Assembly (NCBI RefSeq): GCF_000336675.1
Contig: NZ_AOMB01000011.1
Location: forward strand, 19,848-63,218
Origin: Halococcus hamelinensis 100A6
GTDB lineage: Archaea > Halobacteriota > Halobacteria > Halobacteriales > Halococcaceae
Length of the DNA stretch: 43,371 nt
Reading direction: 5' to 3'
In this document: positions 7,897-16,584 of the stretch, one piece after another
How the letters are laid out: each line of letters starts with the position of its first letter
Position numbering within the stretch: position 1 is the first letter of the stretch
Notes under the pieces: model-generated
Database searches by the model: none
What the model saw: only the letters and a program-made list of their open reading frames with translations
Told to the model about the DNA's origin: nothing
Translations under genes and position numbers: made by a program

Positions 7897-9633
7897 ATGA
7901 CGAGCGACGGTCACGAGAAGCTCGCCGCCGCGCTCGACGCGCGCTCGCTCTCCTTCCCGGTCGAACCCGCCGAAACCGTCGAGGAGAACGTGTTCGATGC
8001 CGACCCCGACGTCGCCCCCGAGACGACCTTCCCGCAGTCGGTCGCGAGCGGCGGACCAGAACCGACCGGGGTCGTCGTTTGGACCCGTATCGACCCCGAG
8101 GCGTACCGCGAGGACGAACCCCTCGGGATCGAGGTCGCGCACGACCCGGACTTCGACGAGACCGTCTATCGTGGCACCCTCCGTTCCGAGCACGTCACGC
8201 CCGCCCACGACTACGCCGTTTCGGTGGACTTGCTGGGGCTGCTCGACCCCGATCAGTTCTACCACTACCGCTTCACCTACGACGGGGTTCGGAGTCGGGT
8301 CGGGCGGTGTCACACGCTGCCCGCCGCGGATGCGAGCCCCGACTCGCTCCGGCTGGCGGTGTTGACCTGTCAGGATTATACGAACGGGTATTACGGCGCG
8401 TACCACCGCGTCGCGGAGGAGGACGTCGACTTCGTGGTCCACGTCGGGGACTTCATCTACGAATCCGTCGCGGGCGACTACAAGGGTCGGGGGAGTCCCG
8501 ACCTGCCCGACCGGGACCTCGAACTGCCGAGCGGTCACGACCTCGCGTGGACCCTCGAGGACTACCGATACCTCTATCGGGCCTACCGGTCGGACGAGTT
8601 CCTCCAGGAGGCGCTCGAACGCCACACCATCATCGCCGCGCGCGACGACCACGAGTTCACCGACAACGTCTACTGGGACCCCGAGGCCGGTGCGCCGCGC
8701 GGCCCGAACCATCCACGCGGGCGGGACCCCGAGTTCATGCTGGGGCTCGCGGCGGACGCGCTCACGGCGTGGTGGGAGTACATGCCCGCGCGGATCGGCT
8801 ACGACCCCGCGGCCGACTCGTTCGGCGAGCGCTACCGGCTCTGGCAGTCCTTCGCGTTCGGCGACCTCGTGGACCTGGTGATGACCGACGAACGGCTCTA
8901 TCGCGACCCGCCGCGCAACGCCGACAACCACCTGCCGGCGTGGTTCCCGCTCTCGTTCGGCTACGACGCGCCCGAACGGAGCATGCTCGGGGACGAACAG
9001 CGCGAGTGGTTCCTCGACGAGGTGCGCGACTCGACGGCGACCTGGACGGTGTGGTCCGACGAGGTGCTGACGGTGCCGTTTCGGGTGGGGATGGGGCCGC
9101 TGACGTTGCACCCCTCCGAGAGCGGCTGGGACGGGTACGGCCACGAGCGCCGGCTCATCACCGACGAGGTCGCGCGGGCCGACATCGAGAACTTCGTCAC
9201 CCTCACGGGCGACATGCACTGCTACATCGCGAGCTACCAGCAGACGACCTACGAGAACCCGTTCTCGCACGTGTTCAACGGCGAACCCGGGAACACCGAC
9301 CACCGGGTCGGTGTCGAGTTCATGACGCCCGCGATCACGAGCGTGACGGTCAGCGAGGGTCTCGGGGCCAGCGATGGGCTCTGGGAGACGATCTCGGAGA
9401 GGCTCCTCTCGCCGTTCGTCCGGGTCCAGAACCCCCACATCGAGTTCTTCGACAGCCACCACTGGGGCTACTCGGTGGTCGAGTTCACCCCCGAGGAGTG
9501 CACCTACACCGCCTACTCGGTGGACAAACTCGACGACTCGTCCGACCCCGACACGGAGGTCGTGGTCGCGCTCCGAGTGCCCGAAGGCCGGGTCGAGATC
9601 CAGGACCGTTCGCTCGACGACGGCGACCCGTGA
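7897..9633 (+). CDS. PhoD-like metallophosphatase/phosphodiesterase
   Basis: A 578-residue member of the alkaline phosphatase D family. An N-terminal PhoD_N segment (FPQSVASGGPEPTGVVVWTR, about 46-65) precedes the metallophosphatase core: HVGDFIYE (about 180-187), DDHEFTDN (about 250-257) and LTGDMHCYI (about 436-444). PhoD proteins hydrolyse phosphate mono- and diesters and use Ca2+/Fe3+. Most are Tat-exported, but here the ATG at 7897 (MTSDGHEKLA) gives no twin-arginine signal and no hydrophobic stretch, so the enzyme looks cytoplasmic or uses another route. The longer frame from 7807 lies in the dispersed repeat and gives arginine-rich residues without an h-region, so I reject it. Dispersed repeats lie on both sides. 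Confidence 0.9.
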   Translation: MTSDGHEKLAAALDARSLSFPVEPAETVEENVFDADPDVAPETTFPQSVASGGPEPTGVVVWTRIDPEAYREDEPLGIEVAHDPDFDETVYRGTLRSEHVTPAHDYAVSVDLLGLLDPDQFYHYRFTYDGVRSRVGRCHTLPAADASPDSLRLAVLTCQDYTNGYYGAYHRVAEEDVDFVVHVGDFIYESVAGDYKGRGSPDLPDRDLELPSGHDLAWTLEDYRYLYRAYRSDEFLQEALERHTIIAARDDHEFTDNVYWDPEAGAPRGPNHPRGRDPEFMLGLAADALTAWWEYMPARIGYDPAADSFGERYRLWQSFAFGDLVDLVMTDERLYRDPPRNADNHLPAWFPLSFGYDAPERSMLGDEQREWFLDEVRDSTATWTVWSDEVLTVPFRVGMGPLTLHPSESGWDGYGHERRLITDEVARADIENFVTLTGDMHCYIASYQQTTYENPFSHVFNGEPGNTDHRVGVEFMTPAITSVTVSEGLGASDGLWETISERLLSPFVRVQNPHIEFFDSHHWGYSVVEFTPEECTYTAYSVDKLDDSSDPDTEVVVALRVPEGRVEIQDRSLDDGDP

Positions 9634-9700
9634 TCCACTGGGCGGTGCGGTCGGCACGCGGCCCGCGCGCCGTCCGACGGGCGGCGCGCGACGCTCGTGT

Positions 9701-10050
9701 GAGGGATGAGTGAGCGACCGGAGGGAGTCGTTCGAAAGGCGCGAAGCGCCTTTCGTGATGACGAAAATCGCGTAGCGATTTTCGAACCACGAACGAATCG
9801 GCTGGGGAGGTGTGTGGGCGGTGCGGGGCGGTCGTGGACTGATTGTGTTCGAACCGCGAACGAGCCATAGGTGAGTGAGCGGCCTTTTTAGTCCAGGTTT
9901 TTGCGAGGAGTGGTGTGTGAGCGCAGCGAACGCACCCGACGAGGAAAAAAGTGGGTGTGGGAGGCTCGTGGCTGTCGCGGGGCGGTCGCGGTGCGGTTTC
10001 TCATTTGTACCAGCGTTCGCAATCGACTTCACGTGCTTCTCAAAACAGAC
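9701..10050 (+). repeat. Dispersed intergenic repeat, copy 3
   Basis: It fills most of the 459-base gap between phoD and the convergent HAD gene, which has no credible ORF. GAGGGATGAG starts 68 bases after the phoD stop. An insertion-like pair of hairpins (9733-9784) follows, then TCGGCTGGGGAGGTGTGTGG (9798-9817), TTTTTAGTCCAGGTTTTTGC (9885-9904), A6 (9944-9950) and GTGGCTGTCGCGG (9968-9980). The last part matches copy 1 beyond its own A6. Confidence 0.75.
9733..9784. repeat. Twin perfect 10-bp hairpins
   Basis: CGAAAGGCGC-GAA-GCGCCTTTCG (9733-9755) and CGAAAATCGC-GTA-GCGATTTTCG (9762-9784) are both perfect stems with 3-base loops, separated by six bases. The outer ends (GTTCGAAA and TTTTCGAAC) can also pair with each other, so a single long hairpin is an alternative fold. 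Confidence 0.85.
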
Positions 10051-10092
10051 ACCGAGCCGAGCCATCTCACGAAACGATCCACGAATCCTCGC

Positions 10093-10740
10093 TTATCGCG
10101 CTAGCAGTTCGGCCCGGAGTTCCTGCGGCCCATCGACGACGACGTCCGCCGCCGAGAGGTCGAGGGTTCGGTCGCTGCCGCCGCGATAGCCGATGCAGGT
10201 CGTGCCGGCGGCCGTGGCCGACGCGACGCCGTTGGTCGAGTCCTCGACCGCGACGCAGTCGGCCGGGTCGACGCCCACCGCTTCGGCGGCGTGGCGGTAG
10301 ATGTGGGGTTCGGGTTTGCCGGGGCCCTCGACCTCCTCGGCCGAGACCACCGCGTCGAAGCCCGTGAGGTCGAAGCGCTCGCGGACCATCTCGATCCACT
10401 CGGGCGGCGAGGAGGTCACGATCGCGGTCCGGACTCCCCGGTCCCGGAGCGTGCCACAGAGGTCGCGGAAGCCGTCCATGAGCTCGGCGCGTTCGGTGTA
10501 GAGCTCCGCGGCGCACTCCTCGTAGATCCCCTGGAGTTCGTCCGCGCCGACCGCCGCGTCGTAGTTCTCGGTGAGGTAGGCGGCGATCTCCTTGTAGTTC
10601 ATCCCGGTGATCTCGCCGGGATCGAGCCCCGAGACCTCCGCCGCGGGGAGGATCCGCTCCTCCTCGTACTCGGCCCAGTAGCGTTCGGAGTCGACGATGA
10701 CGCCGTCCATGTCGAACAGCACCGCGCGGAGTTCGGTCAT
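10093..10740 (-). CDS. HAD-superfamily phosphatase/phosphomutase
   Basis: A 215-residue haloacid-dehalogenase fold enzyme of the beta-phosphoglucomutase-like group. Motif I DMDGV (about 9-13) carries the nucleophile Asp and the acid/base Asp. Motif II TSS is near 100, motif III Lys lies in GPGKPEPHIY and motif IV is VAVEDSTNGV. A helical cap sits between motif I and motif II. It should dephosphorylate or isomerise a small sugar phosphate; the substrate cannot be named. The ATG at 10740 fits the family start MTELRAVLFDMDG; the frame's extension to 10875 runs into the divergent gene. It diverges from the flavin oxidoreductase with a 79-base gap. Confidence 0.88.
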   Translation of the reverse strand: MTELRAVLFDMDGVIVDSERYWAEYEEERILPAAEVSGLDPGEITGMNYKEIAAYLTENYDAAVGADELQGIYEECAAELYTERAELMDGFRDLCGTLRDRGVRTAIVTSSPPEWIEMVRERFDLTGFDAVVSAEEVEGPGKPEPHIYRHAAEAVGVDPADCVAVEDSTNGVASATAAGTTCIGYRGGSDRTLDLSAADVVVDGPQELRAELLAR

Positions 10741-10819
10741 CGACCGGCCGGAGGTGGCCGGCCGGAAAGTGGGTTCCGGTGTCGACAAGGGTCTTCCCGG
10801 TCGCGTGCCGACCTCCGCT

Positions 10820-11740
10820 GTGTCACCCCACGAGAACGCGGGCTTCCGTCGACTCTTCGCCGGCGACGGACTCACCTTCGGTACCGGCTTCCCGCTGACC
10901 GGGGTCGACGAGTCCGCCCCGCCGATCGCGGACGAACTCGCGCTCGCCGAACGCGCCGAGGCGCTCGGCTTCGACGGCCTCTGGGTACGCGACGTCCCGA
11001 CGTACTGGCCGACGTTTCGCGACGCGGGCCAGACCTACGACCCCTGGGTCTGGCTCGGGCAGGTCGCCGCCCGCACGGACGACATCGCGCTCGGCACCGC
11101 GAGCGTCGTCCTCACCCTCAGACACCCGCTTCACGTCGCGAAGGCTGCCGCGACCGTCGACCGGCTCTCCAATGGACGGCTGGTGCTCGGCGTCGCGACC
11201 GGCGACCGCCCGCCCGAGTTCGCCGCCTTCGACGTCGACACGGACGACCGCGCGGCGCTGTTCCGGGAGGCCGTCGACCTCCTCCGCGCCGTGTGGGGCG
11301 AGTCGTTCCCCGAACGCGAGACCCGGTGGGGGACCCTCGACGGCGACCTCGACGTGACGCCGAAGCCCGTCGCGGGGTCGATCCCGCTGCTCCCGACCGG
11401 CAACGCGCGCCAGTCCGTCGAGTGGATCGGCGCGCACGGCGACGGCTGGCTGTTCTATCACCTCCCCGAGGCTACCCTCGAAAGCTACCTCGAAACCTGG
11501 CGCGAGCGGAGCGGGGAGAAGCCGTTCGCGATGGCCGTCACGGCCGAGATCGCCGACGACCCCGAAACGGGCCCCGAACCCGTCAACCAGGGGTTTCGCG
11601 CCGGGCGCGAGTGGTTCGTCGAGTACTTCCGCGACCTCCAATCGATGGGGGTCGACCACGTCCTCGTCGGCGGCGTCGGCGACGACCCCGAGCGCTGGTT
11701 GACGCGCTTCGCCGACGTGATCGAGCGGGTCCGAGTTTAA
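10820..11740 (+). CDS. LLM-class flavin-dependent oxidoreductase
   Basis: A 306-residue protein of the bacterial luciferase-like monooxygenase class with a TIM-barrel core. Features include GFDGLWVRDVP (strand 2), LGTASVVLTLRHPLHVAKAAATVDRLSNGR (split by family norm into the FMN-pocket loop and helix), and VLGVATGDRP. Such enzymes use FMN or F420; haloarchaea contain F420, so either is possible. The substrate is unknown. The start is probably GTG at 10820 (MSPHENAGFRR); another GTG at 10805 cannot be excluded. The zinc-ribbon protein begins 25 bases after its stop, so the two may be co-transcribed. Confidence 0.87.
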   Translation: MSPHENAGFRRLFAGDGLTFGTGFPLTGVDESAPPIADELALAERAEALGFDGLWVRDVPTYWPTFRDAGQTYDPWVWLGQVAARTDDIALGTASVVLTLRHPLHVAKAAATVDRLSNGRLVLGVATGDRPPEFAAFDVDTDDRAALFREAVDLLRAVWGESFPERETRWGTLDGDLDVTPKPVAGSIPLLPTGNARQSVEWIGAHGDGWLFYHLPEATLESYLETWRERSGEKPFAMAVTAEIADDPETGPEPVNQGFRAGREWFVEYFRDLQSMGVDHVLVGGVGDDPERWLTRFADVIERVRV

Positions 11741-11765
11741 GTACGGGAACGCGACCACCCTCGGT

Positions 11766-12503
11766 ATGTCCGATGGTATCCGGGTCTTCGCCGGCGACTG
11801 CACCGTCACCACGACGGGAGCCAGGGAGAACGACCTCCGCGGTGAGGTCGTCGTGCTCCTCAAACCCGACAACACCGTGCTGGTCCACGACCGCGACGGC
11901 TACCAGCCCGTCGCGTGGCTCACGCGGCCCGAGAGCCTGGTCTACGACGGAACTGCCGATGGGGAATTCTCGCTCACCGCCGTCGACGACGGCTCGCGGC
12001 TCGAGGTCACCGCGAACGACGAGTACGGTCTCGGGCGCTATCCCGCCTCCCGCGCGGGGACGCCCGTGGGAACCTGCCCCGACTGCGACGGCGTGCTCAC
12101 CCGCGCGAACGGTGCCGTGACGTGTCTCGGCTGCGAGGCACGGTACGGGCTGCCCGCGGCTGTCGAAATCCTCGACGAGGACTGCTCCTCGTGTGGGCTC
12201 CCGACGATGCGCGTCGAGCGCGGCCGGGCGTTCACGCTCTGTATCGACCGCGAGTGTCAGTCGCTCGACGCGGCGGTCACGGCGGCGTTCGACCGGTCCT
12301 GGGATTGCCCGGACTGTGACGGCAGCCTCCGAATCGTCCGAAACGGGACTCTCCTCGCGGGCTGTGAGAACTACCCCGACTGCGAGACGGCTTATTCCGT
12401 TCCGACGGGCGTCGTCGACGGCGAGTGCGACTGCGGACTGCCGGCGTTCGAGACCGGCAACGGTCGACGGTGTCTCGATGCGACCTGCGAACGCGCCGGC
12501 TGA
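11766..12503 (+). CDS. NucS N-domain protein with four C4 zinc knuckles
   Basis: A 245-residue protein. Residues about 25-90 resemble the N-terminal DNA-binding domain of endonuclease NucS (LLKPDNTVLVHDRDGYQPVAWL, about 31-52). The nuclease domain with its catalytic acidic and lysine residues is absent. Instead four cysteine quartets follow: C104/107/120/123, C140/143/159/164, C181/184/200/206 (CENYPDC, as in topoisomerase I C4 fingers) and C221/223/236/241. This looks like a nucleic-acid-binding adaptor; its partner is unknown. It lies 63 bases upstream of endA, which is overlapped by trpS, so a link to tRNA or DNA end handling is plausible but only inferred. Confidence 0.82.
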   Translation: MSDGIRVFAGDCTVTTTGARENDLRGEVVVLLKPDNTVLVHDRDGYQPVAWLTRPESLVYDGTADGEFSLTAVDDGSRLEVTANDEYGLGRYPASRAGTPVGTCPDCDGVLTRANGAVTCLGCEARYGLPAAVEILDEDCSSCGLPTMRVERGRAFTLCIDRECQSLDAAVTAAFDRSWDCPDCDGSLRIVRNGTLLAGCENYPDCETAYSVPTGVVDGECDCGLPAFETGNGRRCLDATCERAG

Positions 12504-12566
12504 CTTCCATCCTCTCCCGCCGCGCCCGACCGCAGACCACTTGTCGCCCCGCGGCCCGTTTCGGCC

Positions 12567-13586
12567 ATGGACGCCACGCTCGATGGCGACGTCGTTCGCG
12601 CCGGCGGCGACGCCCGCCAGCGGTTCTACGACTCGCGGGGCTACGGTCGGCCAACCGGGTCCGGGGTCGCGCTCGCCCCGGTCGAGGCCGCCCACCTCCT
12701 CTACCGCGACGACCTCGATGCGGTCGACGGGATGGGCTTTCGGGAGTTCCTCGCGACCGACGACCGGCTCGTAATTCGATTCTTGGTCTACAAGGACTTC
12801 CGCGAACGGGGGTTCTACCTCTCGCCCGCGCGCGAGGACTGGGTCGCGGACCCCGATCCGGCCACCGACCTCGTGGTCTACCCGCAGGGAAAGGGGCCGT
12901 GGGACGACGAGGTTCGCTATCGCGTTCGGGTGGCCGGCGAGCGCGAATCGGTTCCGGCGACCGACCTCGGGGGGGTCGTGCTCGCGGTGGTCGACGAGGA
13001 GAGCGAGATCACCTACCTCGAAACGACCCGTCCGGCCATCGAGGGTGGCACCGACTACGACCCCTCGCACACATCGGGCGACCTCCTCGCGGACCGGGTC
13101 GTGCTCTGGGATCCCCCCCAAAACCTCTACGAACGCGGTTTCTTCGGCCAGCGCCTCGCGGGTCGCGGGGCCGAGGACGGCCCGCTCCAGCTCTCGCTGG
13201 TCGAGGCCGCCCACCTCGCTCGCGAGGGGATCCTCGACCTCGACGTCGACCCCGCCGCGGTCGTCGAACGCGGGCGCGAGGTCGAGGGCGAACGGTTCGA
13301 CCGCCGGCTCACGGTCTACGCGGCGCTCCGTTCGAAGGGGCTGGTCCCCAAGACGGGCTTCAAGTTCGGGGCGGATTTCCGGACGTACTCCACGGTCGAA
13401 ACGGTCGAGAACCTCGGGCACTCCGAGAACCTGGTCCGGGTGCTCCCGGCGGGCTACGCGTTCGGGCCGCGCGAACTCTCGCTCGATGCCCGGCTCGCGG
13501 GTGGGGTCCACAAGCGAACGGTTTTTGCGCTGACGGCTTCGAGTGGAGCCATCGACTGGCTCGCCGTCGAGCGAATCCGCCCATGA
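12567..13586 (+). CDS. endA: tRNA-splicing endonuclease (fused two-repeat type)
   Basis: A 339-residue enzyme that removes introns from pre-tRNA and pre-rRNA at bulge-helix-bulge motifs. The catalytic triad is visible in the second half: Tyr274 (in DFRTYS), His285 (in GHSENLVRV) and Lys316 (in VHKRTVFAL). The first half is a diverged repeat with its own VEAAHLLYRDDL motif matching VEAAHLAREGIL in the second, so this is the fused alpha2 euryarchaeal form, about twice the single-subunit length. The substrate type is present in this same window as the 16S and 23S processing stems. trpS starts inside its stop region (ATGA overlap). Confidence 0.95.
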   Translation: MDATLDGDVVRAGGDARQRFYDSRGYGRPTGSGVALAPVEAAHLLYRDDLDAVDGMGFREFLATDDRLVIRFLVYKDFRERGFYLSPAREDWVADPDPATDLVVYPQGKGPWDDEVRYRVRVAGERESVPATDLGGVVLAVVDEESEITYLETTRPAIEGGTDYDPSHTSGDLLADRVVLWDPPQNLYERGFFGQRLAGRGAEDGPLQLSLVEAAHLAREGILDLDVDPAAVVERGREVEGERFDRRLTVYAALRSKGLVPKTGFKFGADFRTYSTVETVENLGHSENLVRVLPAGYAFGPRELSLDARLAGGVHKRTVFALTASSGAIDWLAVERIRP

Positions 13587-15196
13587 CAGACCCAGACCAC
13601 GACTCACGAGCGCCGGACCGGCCGTATCCCGATGGCGGGCGCGAGGCGCGAAGCGCTTCGGATGGATCGAGCGGGCAACGTCCGCGAGATACCGCCACGG
13701 GGGCCGACGAGACGACGCTCGACCCGTGGGGTTCCTCGACGGTCGACGACTACCGGAACCTCTTCGAGGAGTTCGGGATCGAGGCGTTCGACGACGTGCT
13801 GGCCGGCGTGCCAGCCCCGCACTACCTGATGCGCCGCGGGGTCATCTTCGGCCATCGAGGCTATGGGCGCGTGCTCGACGCGCTGCGGAACGACGACCCC
13901 GCCGCCGCGCTCTCGGGGTTCATGCCGACCGGCGACCCGCACATCGGCCACAAACTCGTCTTCGACGAACTGATCTGGCATCAGGAACGCGGCGCGGATA
14001 CGTACGGCCTGATCGCCGACCTCGAAGCCCACAGCGCGCGCGGGCTCTCGTGGGCGGAGATCGACGAACACGCGCGGGATTACCTCCTGAGCCTGATCGC
14101 GCTCGGCTTCGACCCCGAGGACGGCGAACTCTACCGGCAGTCGGACAACCGCCCGCTCCAGGACCTCGCGTTCGAACTCGGTATCGAGACGAACTTCTCC
14201 GAACTCGAGAGCATCTACGGCTTCGGCGGCGAGACCGACGTCTCGCACATGCAGTCGGTCGTGACCCAGATGGCGGACATCCTCTATCCCCAACTCGACG
14301 GGCCGAAACCCACGGTGATCCCCGTCGGCCCCGACCAGGACCCACACGTTCGGCTCTCGCGCGACCTCGCGGCGCGGATGCGATATTTCGGCGTGACGGA
14401 GGCCTACGCGAGCTTCGAGGCCGACCCCGCCGAACGCGCGCTGCTCGCCGAGGTCTTCGAGGCGCTCTCCTCATCCGACGAGGACGACCCCGTCAGGTGC
14501 GTCGCGGCCGCCGACTGGCTCGCCGAGCGCGACGACGGCTCCGCCGCCGCGGCGGGGGCGATCGAGAAGCTCCGGGCCGCCGGCAAGGAACCCCTTCGCC
14601 CGCGCACCCGCTTTCTCGACCGCAACGCGACCAAAGACGCCTTCTCGGCGCTCATCGAGGCTGTCGAGGGCGAAAAGCGGGTCTACGAGGGCCACATCGA
14701 CAGCTTCGAGCTCTCACCCGAGGCGGCCGACGACCTCGCGCGCGAGATCGAACTCGACCACGGCGGCTACGGCTTCGTCGCCCCGTCCTCGGTCTATCAC
14801 CGCTTCATGACCGGCCTCACGGGCGGCAAGATGAGTTCCTCGATCCCGGCGAGCCACATCAGCCTGCTCGACGACCCCGAGGACGGCTACGACAAAGTGA
14901 AATCGGCCACGACCGGCGGGCGCGAAACAGCGGAGAAACAGCGCGAACTCGGCGGGAAGGCCGACGAGTGTCCGGTCTACGAACTCTATGCCTACCTCCT
15001 CGCGGCGGACGACGACGAGTTCGCGACCAAGGTCTACGAGGAGTGTACCGGCGGCGAGCGACTCTGTGGTGGTTGCAAGGAGCAGGCTGCGGAGTTGATG
15101 CGCGAGTTCCTCGCAGAGCACCAGGAGAAACGCGCGGAGGCCGAGGCACTTCTGGAGGACCTCGACATCGACCTCGACAGCCCACGTGCGACGTAA
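13583..15196 (+). CDS. trpS: Tryptophanyl-tRNA synthetase
   Basis: A 537-residue class I synthetase charging tRNA-Trp. The HIGH-type motif is HIGH at 120-123 within PTGDPHIGH, and the KMSKS-type motif is KMSSS at about 416-420. The first 45 or so residues are a disordered acidic, charged leader common in haloarchaeal proteins. Its ATG at 13583 overlaps the endA stop by four bases (ATGA), so translation is probably coupled and the two form an operon. In-frame sequence upstream of this ATG is the endA shadow. A C-terminal segment after KMSSS carries CTGGERLCGGCKEQ, four cysteines that might hold metal. Confidence 0.95.
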   Translation: MTDPDHDSRAPDRPYPDGGREARSASDGSSGQRPRDTATGADETTLDPWGSSTVDDYRNLFEEFGIEAFDDVLAGVPAPHYLMRRGVIFGHRGYGRVLDALRNDDPAAALSGFMPTGDPHIGHKLVFDELIWHQERGADTYGLIADLEAHSARGLSWAEIDEHARDYLLSLIALGFDPEDGELYRQSDNRPLQDLAFELGIETNFSELESIYGFGGETDVSHMQSVVTQMADILYPQLDGPKPTVIPVGPDQDPHVRLSRDLAARMRYFGVTEAYASFEADPAERALLAEVFEALSSSDEDDPVRCVAAADWLAERDDGSAAAAGAIEKLRAAGKEPLRPRTRFLDRNATKDAFSALIEAVEGEKRVYEGHIDSFELSPEAADDLAREIELDHGGYGFVAPSSVYHRFMTGLTGGKMSSSIPASHISLLDDPEDGYDKVKSATTGGRETAEKQRELGGKADECPVYELYAYLLAADDDEFATKVYEECTGGERLCGGCKEQAAELMREFLAEHQEKRAEAEALLEDLDIDLDSPRAT

Positions 15197-15232
15197 TAGC
15201 TCTGTAGAAGTTTCATACCGGATGTCGCGTCG

Positions 15233-15349
15233 ATAGCGAACTCGTCTATGGCAAATCCCGACGCAAACGAGGGACCGCACCGCCCCGCACCGACCACACC
15301 CTCCCCAACCGATTCGCGCCGTTCGTTTCACTCACGCCGCTCATCCCTC
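15233..15349 (-). repeat. Dispersed intergenic repeat, copy 4 (inverted)
   Basis: It lies in the 230-base gap between trpS and the convergent flavoprotein gene. On the minus strand GAGGGATGAG (15349-15340) begins 78 bases after the flavoprotein stop, followed by CGAATCGGTTGGGGAGGGTG and a GGTGCGGGGCGGTGCGGT module. The T-tract and GGTTCGCC hairpin parts of copies 2 and 3 are missing. No gene is seen in this gap. Confidence 0.7.
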
Positions 15350-15426
15350 GCGCGTTCTCCGGCCTCCGGCCGGATTCATCGCGCGCCACCGTCTCCCGCA
15401 CCGGCCTCGAGAATCGGGTCGTTTGC

Positions 15427-16488
15427 TTACCCGTAGCTCTCCTCTTCGTAGTAGAGATCCGAGACCCCGAGCGGTTCGACGACGTCCCTGACGCTCTCGC
15501 ACATCACGCCGATACCGCAGACGTAGACCTCGGCGTTCGCGGGGTCGATCCGCGCGTCGATGTCGTAGGCCGCGTCGCTGCCGACGAACTCCTCGGTTTC
15601 GGGTGGCAACGAGCCAGTGTCGGTTTTCTCGGGGTCGAGATACTTCAGGAGGGAGTGCTGGACGTACTCGGTCTCGCCCTCCCACTCGGCGAGGTGTTTC
15701 TCCCGGCTACAGGTCATCACGGGGTGGAAGTTGTCGTGCTCGTCGGCGAGGTCCATGAACGCCTCGCGGTAGGGCAGGTCGTCGGCCCACGAGGAGCCAA
15801 CGAACAGCCAGACGTCGCGTTCGGTCCCCTCGTACTCGTCGAGACCCTCCTCGAAGGTGTAGTCGATCATGCTCTTGAACGGGGCCGCGCCGGTCCCGGT
15901 GGCGACGAAGACGAGGTCGCGGTCGGTGGGGTCCTGGAGCATGAACTCGTCGCCGTAGGGCCCGCGCAGGAAGAGGTCGTCGCCCTCCGTGGTGCGGTCA
16001 CAGAGGTTGGGGGTGAGGTGGCCGCCGGGCACCCGTCGGATACAGAGTTCCATGTCCTCGGCGTTGGGCGAACTCGCGATCGAGTAGACCCGGGGTTCCT
16101 CCTCCTCGTAGCTGATCCGGGCGAACTGGCCCGGCACGAACTCGAAGGGCTGCTCGGGCCGGAATCCCAGTTGAAGCAACGAGGGATACGAGCGCTCGGC
16201 GCGCTCGCGGAGGGTGTCGACACGCGAGCGCATCGCCGTCGCGACCGCCTTCGCGCCCGACTCGCGGAGCGCGTCGATGGCCTCCTCCCATCCCTCGGCG
16301 TCCTCGGTTATCGGTCCCGGCGGCGAGTCGAGGTCCAACCGCTCGACGAGGGTCTCGCGGTCGTCGTCGAGCACCGTCTCGATCTCGTCGGTGCGGTCGC
16401 GGTCCATCGGTTCCGCGCGGGTCACCACCGCGTGCTGGTTCTCGATGTCGGCCTCGTCGGCCAGCTCTTGAGCACGGCGTTTGGACAT
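15427..16488 (-). CDS. FNR-type FAD/NAD(P) oxidoreductase
   Basis: A 353-residue flavoprotein. About 100 charged residues precede a ferredoxin-reductase core: FAD-binding RVYS (133-136), nucleotide-binding VATGTGAAPF (195-204), and C-terminal VYVCGIGVMCESV, the usual CGxGxM loop shielding the flavin. It should transfer electrons between NAD(P)H and a ferredoxin or other carrier in the cytoplasm. The N-terminal extension is not recognisable and may bind the partner. The start is taken as ATG 16488 (MSKRRAQEL); ATG 16503 adds only MDRQQ. It diverges from the GH114-type gene. Confidence 0.85.
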   Translation of the reverse strand: MSKRRAQELADEADIENQHAVVTRAEPMDRDRTDEIETVLDDDRETLVERLDLDSPPGPITEDAEGWEEAIDALRESGAKAVATAMRSRVDTLRERAERSYPSLLQLGFRPEQPFEFVPGQFARISYEEEEPRVYSIASSPNAEDMELCIRRVPGGHLTPNLCDRTTEGDDLFLRGPYGDEFMLQDPTDRDLVFVATGTGAAPFKSMIDYTFEEGLDEYEGTERDVWLFVGSSWADDLPYREAFMDLADEHDNFHPVMTCSREKHLAEWEGETEYVQHSLLKYLDPEKTDTGSLPPETEEFVGSDAAYDIDARIDPANAEVYVCGIGVMCESVRDVVEPLGVSDLYYEEESYG

Positions 16489-16584
16489 TTGTTGTCTGTC
16501 CACTCTCGCTCGTCGTCGTTAGTTCTTGCGCGTCGATGCGTCCGCGTTTATCCCGCCTCGCCGCCGACCTCCGATCGATAGCCG

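Noticed and set aside
6031-10065. A 1344-codon open frame on the minus strand
   Set aside because: It is antisense to the helicase and phoD genes and to the repeats, has Arg/Val/Glu-rich composition without domains, and arises from high GC content.
12425-13582. Upstream extension of the trpS frame by 386 codons
   Set aside because: It is out of frame across endA and rich in Arg/Gly; the ATG at 13583 gives the normal haloarchaeal TrpS length.
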